Positions 58,406 through 64,000 of a stretch of 64,000 nt of DNA are shown piece after piece. The notes below the pieces were generated by a model that was not told where the DNA came from, did not search any database, and worked only from the letters and a program-made list of their open reading frames with translations. Each line of letters starts with the position of its first letter. Position 1 is the first letter of the stretch. A program made the translations under genes and the position numbers. Source of the stretch: Streptomyces sp. LUP47B (GTDB lineage: Bacteria; Actinomycetota; Actinomycetes; Streptomycetales; Streptomycetaceae); assembly GCF_001746295.1 (NCBI RefSeq), contig NZ_MJAH01000012.1, positions 228,607-292,606 of the forward strand, given 5' to 3'.

Positions 58406-58460
58406 GTCAATCCCCTCTCACATCACGGCAGTTGCTGGACCCGATCCTGACATGTGCCCC

Positions 58461-59096
58461 CTACACCCGGCGTGGTGAGGCCAGCAGGTACCGGGCCCGG
58501 GTCCGTGGTTCCGTGTACTCGCCGACCTGCCAGCCGGCCCCCTCCAGGGTGATCGCGCAGGCCCGCAGCGCCTCGCCGTCCGGTGCGTGCACGGCCACGG
58601 CCTCGGGCTGCGGGGTCGCGCGCACCCGGTAGCCGGGGGAGCCTTCCGCTTCCGGCGGGTGCCCGGCCGCCTCCAGTGCCAGCGCGGCCGCCTGCACCAG
58701 ATGGGCGCGTTCCCAGCCGCAGGGCCGGTCCGTGGCCACGTCGGGGTTGGTCATCCGGCGCAGCTCCAGCAACCCCTGCCAGGCGCTGTGCACCTCTCGC
58801 GCCCGCGCCGGGCCGGTGTCCGCGGCCTCCTGCGTGCCGCCGACCCGCGCGACGAACACACCGGTGGCGGGGTCGGCGGCCTGCTCGGCGGGCTTCTCGG
58901 GCTCCTCCGGAACCGTCTCCCGTATGCGGTGTCCGGTGGGCGTCAGGAAGTGATCGTGCGGCGGCCGCGGATGCCGGAAGGCCAGGCCGCGCTTGACCAG
59001 CGCCTCCAGCTGGGCCTCGGTACCCCGCAGCCGCCCGGTGACGGGGTCGGCGGCGTCGATGACACGCCGCTGGGCGGCGGTGGGCGGTCGGGTCAT
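58461..59096 (-). CDS. Hypothetical protein with possible N-terminal winged helix
   Basis: About 211 residues from the ATG at 59096, with GGGGAGGTGCCC upstream; the frame opens earlier but without a better start. Residues 1-60 look like a small winged-helix region (AAQRRVIDAADPVTGRLRGT, LVKRGLAFRHPRPPHDHFLT). An acidic linker and a compact C-terminal region follow (EVHSAWQGLLELRRMTNPDV, ACAITLEGAGWQVGEYTEPR). I do not recognise a named family. Confidence 0.7.
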   Translation of the reverse strand: MTRPPTAAQRRVIDAADPVTGRLRGTEAQLEALVKRGLAFRHPRPPHDHFLTPTGHRIRETVPEEPEKPAEQAADPATGVFVARVGGTQEAADTGPARAREVHSAWQGLLELRRMTNPDVATDRPCGWERAHLVQAAALALEAAGHPPEAEGSPGYRVRATPQPEAVAVHAPDGEALRACAITLEGAGWQVGEYTEPRTRARYLLASPRRV

Positions 59097-59166
59097 GACG
59101 GGCACCTCCCCGGAAACGGCCATGGTCGAAGGGCCGGGACGCGCCCGCGACCAGCCCATTCGAAGA

Positions 59167-59766
59167 CTACGACCCGGGTCTGACATTCCACCCCGCGATC
59201 ACCGGCCGCCCATGCTCCGTCCCCAGCCGGCACACCGTCCCCGTCGCCAGCTGGAACAGCGCCCCGGCCGACGGCGGCAGCCCGAGCCGGCGGGCGGTGA
59301 GGACCCGCAGGAAATGGCCGTGCGCCACCAGCACCACGCAGCCTTCGGTGTTCGCGTGCGCCGCGTCCACCCGGGCCAGCACGCGGTCGGCCCGTTCGCC
59401 GACCTGCTCCGGGCTTTCCCCGGGGTGCTCGGGCGGGCCGGGTGCCACCCCGTCGGTGAACAGGAACCAGTCCGGGCGCTCCCGCTGGATCTCGACGGTG
59501 GTGACGCCCTCGTAGCCGCCGTAGTCCCACTCGCGCAGATCGACGTCGACCCGCAGGTCGTGCAGCCCGATGAGCTCCGCGGTCTCCCGGGCCCGCTGCA
59601 GGGGGCTGACGAAGGCGGCGCCGATGCGGTGCGAGCGGATCAGCGGCACCAGCCGGCGCGCCTCCTCCCGGCCGCGTCCGGTCAGCGGTACGTCCGTCCA
59701 GCCGGTGTGCCGCCCGGACCGCGACCACTCGGTCTCACCGTGCCGGACCAGAAAGAGATCACCCAT
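59167..59766 (-). CDS. Histidine phosphatase / phosphoglycerate-mutase-like protein
   Basis: The protein has 199 residues. The phosphohistidine motif is LFLVRHGETEWSRSGRHTGW (His about 9), the second Arg is in SPLQRARETAEL, and the second His in VVLVAHGHFLRVL. The family includes acid phosphatases, alpha-ribazole phosphatase and broad-specificity phosphatases. No cobalamin genes are adjacent, so alpha-ribazole is unlikely. The first ATG at 59766 is used. Confidence 0.9.
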   Translation of the reverse strand: MGDLFLVRHGETEWSRSGRHTGWTDVPLTGRGREEARRLVPLIRSHRIGAAFVSPLQRARETAELIGLHDLRVDVDLREWDYGGYEGVTTVEIQRERPDWFLFTDGVAPGPPEHPGESPEQVGERADRVLARVDAAHANTEGCVVLVAHGHFLRVLTARRLGLPPSAGALFQLATGTVCRLGTEHGRPVIAGWNVRPGS

Positions 59767-59878
59767 GCGCGCGCCCTTCCCGCTCGACTCCCAGCACCGT
59801 GCCACATGGCGCCGGGGGTTCGCAGGGCGCACTGGGCCGGACGGCCGCTGTCCGGAGCCCCCAGTGCCTTGGCGCCTC

Positions 59879-60274
59879 TCAGAGCCCCGGCAGTCCCTGC
59901 ACCGACTGCGCGAGCTGTCCCACCGCGACGACGAGCGGTGTCACCGGCTGCACGAACTCGTTGAGGCGGTCGAGGGCCCGCCGCAGGACCGTCGGCTGCG
60001 GTTCCGCCTCGGCCAGTTCCTCGCGCAGGCGGCGCAGCTCCCTGCTGGTCGCGTCGGGATCCGTGAGGGCCGCCCGGTGCTCCTCCATCAGCCGCTCGAT
60101 GTTCGCGAGGAGTTCGGCCGTACGCTCGGCGTCCGGCGGCTGGAAGGAGACCGAGCCGGAGAACGCCCGGGCGCCGTGCCCCACGGCCTGGTTGCCGACG
60201 TAGTGGGTGCCGCCGCTGATCATGAGGCCGTTGTTGACCGGAGGGTCCTGGCGCCGGTCGTCGCTGCCCGTCAT
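59879..60274 (-). CDS. Small helical protein with N-terminal Gly/Asn/Gln motif, partner of the upstream membrane protein
   Basis: The protein has 131 residues from an ATG with AGTAGGAGGTCCTG upstream. Residues 14-35 form a beta-prone Gly/Asn/Gln motif (NNGLMISGGTHYVGNQAVGH, then GA). Residues 48-131 are helical: a coiled-coil-like part (LLANIERLMEEHRAAL, LRRLREELAEAEP) and a hydrophobic end (EFVQPVTPLVVAVGQLAQSV). The motif matches the C-terminus of the protein encoded 9 bases upstream at 12 of 22 positions without a gap. The layout, a short prion-like motif plus a helical domain, recalls bacterial amyloid-signalling adaptor/effector proteins and DUF5955-like actinobacterial proteins. That assignment is inferred. 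Confidence 0.75.
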   Translation of the reverse strand: MTGSDDRRQDPPVNNGLMISGGTHYVGNQAVGHGARAFSGSVSFQPPDAERTAELLANIERLMEEHRAALTDPDATSRELRRLREELAEAEPQPTVLRRALDRLNEFVQPVTPLVVAVGQLAQSVQGLPGL

Positions 60275-60283
60275 CAGGACCTC

Positions 60284-62611
60284 CTACTTTCCGGAACCGG
60301 CGACGGGGGCGGCCGCGCCGGACTGCTGCGGGATGGTCTGGGTGGCGGTCGCGCCGCTGCCGATCGCCTGGTTGCCGATGATGCTCATGCCGCCCTGCTG
60401 GATGAGGCCCTGGTTGAGGATGGTCTGCTGCTGGGCGCGGAAGTCGGTGATGTCGTACCCGCGGGTGTCGAGGAACTCGCGGATCGCGGCCAGGGTGTGG
60501 CGCTCCACCAGCGACGTGATCCGTGCGGCGTCCACGACCTGGAAGTAGTTCTGGTAGTTCGGGCTCACCGCCAGCTCCCGGACGCTCAGCCGGGCGCCGA
60601 AGTCGTAGACCGGGTCCTGCTCCAGGGCCTTCAGCTCGTCCCCCATGCGTCTGCTGTGCCGTTCCTCGAAGCGGGCCTGCCGCAGCGCCCGGAAGGGGGC
60701 GGCGAAGAAGGCAGCTCCGGTGCGGGGGACGGCGTCCAGCAGCAGCCCGCGGCGCGCGGCGGGGGAGAGGGGCCCGCGCAGCCGGTCCACCACGTGGTAG
60801 TCGGCTCGCACCGGGCCGAGCACGTGGTTGCTGCAGTGCAGGTGGAGTGTTCTGCCCTCGGTCGAGAAGTGCAGGAACACGGTCGGCACCACGTCCCCGC
60901 CCCACAGCGGTACATGGACCGTCAGACAGTGCCGGACCGCACCGGTCGGGCGCTCCATGATCCGCTCGACCTGGTCGGACGACAGCAGGGCGGCCGGGGC
61001 GAGACTCGTGGCCCTGATGAACCGCTCGTCGTCACCGACGGCCGTGCCGCTCGCGAAGACCCGGTCCTGCACGACCAGGGATCCGAGGGCCGCCTCACCG
61101 TTCGCCGCCGCGTCCGTCACACCGCGCGCGGCGGTCGCCGACAGCCGCGCGCGTACCTGGTCGACGAGTTCGGTGACGGTGAACGGCTGAGGCCCGCCGG
61201 GACGCGAAACCCCTCCGACGGAATCACCGGCGGGCAGCAGCGGCACGGCGAGCGCCCACTGCGAGGCGGCCGGCGCATAGCCGAGGAAGGGCGTGTACCC
61301 GCTGTAGACCGTGACGTTCCCGTCCTGCGCCTCCCGGATGGCGGCCAGCCGCTGGGCCATCCACTTCCGCGGCGGCACCGTCGGGCGGGGCTGCCGGGCG
61401 AACGCCTCACGGGTCATGGTCGTGCGCAGCAGCCGGTCGACGGCGAGATCATGGCGTACGACCGTCACGTACGCGAGAGCCACCGCCGTGACGGACACCA
61501 GCACGGCCGGCACCCCGGCCAGATAGGAGCCCAGCAGCCAGCTGACGAACGCGGGGGCGGGCAGCGACGAGACGGCCACACCGAGAGCGAAGGCCAGGAC
61601 CACCGCGACGCCCGCGGCGACAGCCGTGCCCACCAGCACCCTGCCCTCGGGCTGGTGCCGGCCGCGGGTGGCCAGGCTCGGCCGGCCGCCCACCTGTCGG
61701 GTGGTCGACAGGAACAACGTGACATAGAGCAGCCACAGGGGCGCGAAGACGGCCACGAGGGCGAACGCGCCCGTCAGGCGCTGATCCCTGCGGTGCCGCA
61801 TCTGCTGTGCCGTCAGACAGTGCCGTACGACGGTCACCAGGTCGACTTCGGGAGAGGCGGCCACCGCGCCCGCCTCGTCGGCCAGGACGTCCTCCACCAC
61901 ACGGTCGGCGAATCCTTCGTCCACGTAGGCCGCGGCGCACAGATACCGGGTGACGTCACCCGGAGCGCTCCCGACCGGCATGTGGACCGGCGCGGTCGTC
62001 ATGCCGGGCCCTCCCTCTCTCCAGCGGCGGAGCGGCGCCTTCGCGGCGCCGACGGAGCCCGTAGTGACCCTTCCCGGCGGACCGGCGGTCAGGAGGGCGA
62101 GCAGCGCGCCGACCGCCAGGCCGAAGAGGAGGGCGCTGCGCAGCAGGTCCTTCACCAGGCTGTCGGCCGGTGTGAGCACCACGTTGTCGACGAAGGCCTC
62201 GTGCAGGCCCCACCACGTCAGGTTGGCCAGCGCCGACGCCAGCACGCCGGCGACGAGGCAGCGGAGCAGGCCCGCCGCCCCGCGGACCGACAGCCGCCTG
62301 GCGAAGAAGACGAGTGCCACGAGCAGGACCAGGACGGCGAGGTCGTTCACGACCAGCGAGGACGTGCCGCCGTACCGCTCGGAGGAGACCTCCCAGCGGG
62401 GCAGGAACGCGGCCTCCACGAGCCGGCGCAGGATCTTGTCGTCGGACAGCTGTATGTAGAACTTCTCGCTGTAGTAGTCCGAGAGCGGCCGCTGCACCCA
62501 CGGGCTGCCCGCGAGCACCACGAGCAGGACCAGCAGCGCGAGACGGCCGCGTAAGGACGGGCGTGCGCCCGACGCACGCCGACGAGGCAGGTACATCTGG
62601 GGTTCCCCCAT
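60284..62611 (-). CDS. Large membrane protein with C-terminal Gly/Asn/Gln motif
   Basis: Up to 775 residues from the ATG at 62611; ATG 62596 is possible. An in-frame ATG at 62002 with a strong GGGAGGG site would give a separate 572-residue protein. Hydrophobic segments lie near 22-40, 90-108, 115-140 and 160-185, then, after a soluble part, near 285-310, 335-360 and 370-395. A large soluble region with WGGDVVPTVFLHFSTEGRTL follows. The C-terminus ends in the motif at 733-754 (NQGLIQQGGMSIIGNQAIGS, then GA), shared with the small gene downstream. I do not recognise the family. The two genes form an operon, 9 bases apart. Confidence 0.7.
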   Translation of the reverse strand: MGEPQMYLPRRRASGARPSLRGRLALLVLLVVLAGSPWVQRPLSDYYSEKFYIQLSDDKILRRLVEAAFLPRWEVSSERYGGTSSLVVNDLAVLVLLVALVFFARRLSVRGAAGLLRCLVAGVLASALANLTWWGLHEAFVDNVVLTPADSLVKDLLRSALLFGLAVGALLALLTAGPPGRVTTGSVGAAKAPLRRWREGGPGMTTAPVHMPVGSAPGDVTRYLCAAAYVDEGFADRVVEDVLADEAGAVAASPEVDLVTVVRHCLTAQQMRHRRDQRLTGAFALVAVFAPLWLLYVTLFLSTTRQVGGRPSLATRGRHQPEGRVLVGTAVAAGVAVVLAFALGVAVSSLPAPAFVSWLLGSYLAGVPAVLVSVTAVALAYVTVVRHDLAVDRLLRTTMTREAFARQPRPTVPPRKWMAQRLAAIREAQDGNVTVYSGYTPFLGYAPAASQWALAVPLLPAGDSVGGVSRPGGPQPFTVTELVDQVRARLSATAARGVTDAAANGEAALGSLVVQDRVFASGTAVGDDERFIRATSLAPAALLSSDQVERIMERPTGAVRHCLTVHVPLWGGDVVPTVFLHFSTEGRTLHLHCSNHVLGPVRADYHVVDRLRGPLSPAARRGLLLDAVPRTGAAFFAAPFRALRQARFEERHSRRMGDELKALEQDPVYDFGARLSVRELAVSPNYQNYFQVVDAARITSLVERHTLAAIREFLDTRGYDITDFRAQQQTILNQGLIQQGGMSIIGNQAIGSGATATQTIPQQSGAAAPVAGSGK

Positions 62612-62698
62612 CCCCCGGTCCCCCCGGCCCCGGAATCAGGGGCCGCACTCCATGGCATCCCCGCTCTCCCCGCCCGTGAACCCCGTCCGCACCACCAG

Positions 62699-63907
62699 CT
62701 ACTGCCGGTACCCGCTCAGGAACCGCCCGATCCGCCCGATCGCCGCCTCCAGATCCTGTGCGTGAGGCAGCGTCAGGATGCGGAAGTGGTCCGGGGTCGG
62801 CCAGTTGAAGCCGGTGCCCTGGACGACCTGGATCTTCTCCTGCAACAACAGGTCCAGGACGAACTTCTCGTCGTCGTGGATCTTGTGGACCTTGGGGTCG
62901 AGACGCGGGAAGGCGTACAGCGAGCCCTTCGGCTTCACACACGAGACGCCGGGGATCTCGTTGAGCTTCTCCCAGGCCACGGTGCGCTGTTCGTACAGGC
63001 GTCCGCCGGGCGCGGTCAGGTCGTGGATGGACTGGCGGCCGCCCAGCGCGGCCTGGATGGCGTACTGCGCCGGCGCGTTGGCGCACAGCCGCATGGAGGC
63101 CAGCATGGTCAGGCCCTCGAGGTAGCTCTTGGCGTGCTGCTTGGGGCCGGTGATCACCAGCCAGCCCGAGCGGAAGCCGGCCACCCGGTACGTCTTCGAC
63201 AGACCGCAGAAGGTCAGCACGACCAGATCGGGGGCGAGGGCGGCGACGGAGTGGTGCACGGCGTCGTCGTACAGGATCTGGTCGTAGATCTCGTCGGCGA
63301 AGACCATCAGGCCGTGCCGGCGGGCGAGGTCGAGGATGCCCTCGATGATCTCCTTCGGGTAGACCGCGCCGGTGGGGTTGTTCGGGTTGATGATGACCAC
63401 GGCCTTGGTGCGGTCCGTGATCTTCGACGCCATGTCGTCCAGGTCCGGGTACCAGTCGGCCTGTTCGTCGCAGAGGTAGTGGACCGCCTTGCCGCCCGCG
63501 AGGGTCGTCACCGCCGTCCAGAGGGGGAAGTCGGGGGCGGGGATGAGGATTTCGTCGCCGTCCTCGACCAGCGCCTGTACGGCCATCGAGATCAGTTCGG
63601 AAATGCCGTTGCCGAGGAAGACGTCGTCGACGTCGACCTCCAGGCCCAGGGTCTGGTAGCGCTGGGCGACCGCGCGGCGAGCGGAGAGGATGCCTCGGGA
63701 GTCGGTGTAGCCGTGCGCCTGCGGGAGCATCCGGATCATGTCCTGGAGGATCTCCTCCGGCGCCTCGAAGCCGAACAGCGCGGGGTTTCCGGTGTTGAGG
63801 CGCAGCACGCTGTGGCCCGCCTCCTCCAGTGCGTCGGCGTGCTCGATCACCGGGCCGCGGATCTCGTAACAGACCTCGCTGAGCTTGCTCGACTGCCGGA
63901 ACTCCAT
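62699..63907 (-). CDS. PLP-dependent aminotransferase, AlaA/AlaT type
   Basis: The protein has 402 residues of fold-type I. PLP-binding residues are in FLGNGISELISMAVQALVED, IINPNNPTGAVYPKEIIEGI and VFADEIYDQI. The Schiff-base Lys lies in LTFCGLSKTYRVAGFRSGW. The N-terminal MEFRQSSKLSEVCYEIRGPV is the mark of the glutamate-pyruvate aminotransferase (AlaA) group. It interconverts alanine and 2-oxoglutarate with pyruvate and glutamate. The upstream region carries CTTGG/CCAAG repeats and a GTCTAGAC element near a possible divergent gene. Confidence 0.93.
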   Translation of the reverse strand: MEFRQSSKLSEVCYEIRGPVIEHADALEEAGHSVLRLNTGNPALFGFEAPEEILQDMIRMLPQAHGYTDSRGILSARRAVAQRYQTLGLEVDVDDVFLGNGISELISMAVQALVEDGDEILIPAPDFPLWTAVTTLAGGKAVHYLCDEQADWYPDLDDMASKITDRTKAVVIINPNNPTGAVYPKEIIEGILDLARRHGLMVFADEIYDQILYDDAVHHSVAALAPDLVVLTFCGLSKTYRVAGFRSGWLVITGPKQHAKSYLEGLTMLASMRLCANAPAQYAIQAALGGRQSIHDLTAPGGRLYEQRTVAWEKLNEIPGVSCVKPKGSLYAFPRLDPKVHKIHDDEKFVLDLLLQEKIQVVQGTGFNWPTPDHFRILTLPHAQDLEAAIGRIGRFLSGYRQ

Positions 63908-63937
63908 GCGCTGCCGCCTCTCCGGGTTCGGGTGTTG

Positions 63938-63989
63938 CTTGGTTTTACCAAGTGGGAGCTTGGAAAGTCCAACAACTTGTCTAGACTGC
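63938..63989. promoter_or_regulatory. Operator-like repeats in the divergent region
   Basis: CTTGG (63938), CCAAG (63948) and CTTGG (63959) form two overlapping inverted repeats. TTGTCTAGACTG follows at 63978-63989; its GTCTAGAC core is the centre of GntR/HutC-type sites. The region separates the aminotransferase from a possible ATG at 63995 (+). Confidence 0.4.
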
Positions 63990-63994
63990 GTCGC

Positions 63995-64000
63995 ATGTCA
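63995..64000 (+). CDS. Possible start of a divergent gene, cut by the window end
   Basis: ATG TCA at 63995-64000 is the only visible part. Its distance from the aminotransferase (87 bases) and the operator-like sequences between them fit a divergently transcribed regulator gene, but two codons cannot show a product. Confidence 0.25.

Overview
The window is 64 kb of very GC-rich DNA with many GTG starts, 4-bp stop/start overlaps and little intergenic space. Its gene content (LAL-type LuxR regulators, ANTAR regulators, a SpoIIE-type phosphatase, a GH46 chitosanase, a secreted trypsin, purine catabolism next to glyoxylate carboligase) points to a Streptomyces chromosome. From memory, the order gcl - glxR - hyi - uraD - uraH - uricase - deaminase - permease resembles the SCO6201-SCO6213 region of S. 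coelicolor. The species cannot be named from this sequence.

Layout. 1-3.8 kb: the end of one CBS/CorC protein, a second complete one, a broken third copy and an aromatic-hydroxylase-type FAD monooxygenase. 3.9-8.1 kb: an NCS1 permease with a zinc-ribbon-like tail, a winged-helix regulator with a predicted leaderless promoter, a STAS-ANTAR fusion, relics of a response regulator and a RibD/DHFR-like reductase. 8.1-13.1 kb: the methylmalonyl-CoA mutase operon mutA-mutB-meaB. 13.3-19 kb: two adjacent LAL regulators. 19.6-21.3 kb: an SDR and alpha/beta-hydrolase operon. 21.5-28 kb: a signalling island with five ANTAR proteins, four of them in two cassettes that are mosaic duplicates, around a GAF-PAS-GAF-PP2C phosphatase. 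28-41 kb: CorA, a winged-helix protein, a LysE exporter broken by a 47-bp repeat, trypsin, a third LAL regulator, a GAF-LuxR regulator, two acyl-CoA synthetases, a degenerate five-unit tandem repeat and a zinc-ribbon protein with an apparently dead nuclease-like domain.

41-53 kb is the purine and glyoxylate block. Urate oxidase, hydroxyisourate hydrolase and OHCU decarboxylase turn urate into allantoin. A deaminase and an NCS2 permease feed purines in. Gcl, GlxR and Hyi move the resulting glyoxylate into glycerate. The gcl and hyi promoters carry the same pair of 15-bp operator-like sequences, 21 bp apart in both. A TnpB-like RuvC protein gene has been inserted between hyi and glxR.

53-64 kb: chitosanase with an AraC regulator, an NmrA-like protein, a cruciform-forming repeat, a DHA2 efflux pump with an HxlR regulator, a thioesterase, an unknown protein, a histidine phosphatase, a two-gene operon and an alanine-type aminotransferase. 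The two genes of that operon share a 22-residue Gly/Asn/Gln motif, at the C-terminus of a membrane protein and at the N-terminus of its small partner.

The best candidates for something new are this motif pair (59.9-62.6 kb), the zinc-finger-less TnpB-like gene (45.1-46.8 kb) and the mosaic ANTAR cassettes (21.5-27.9 kb).
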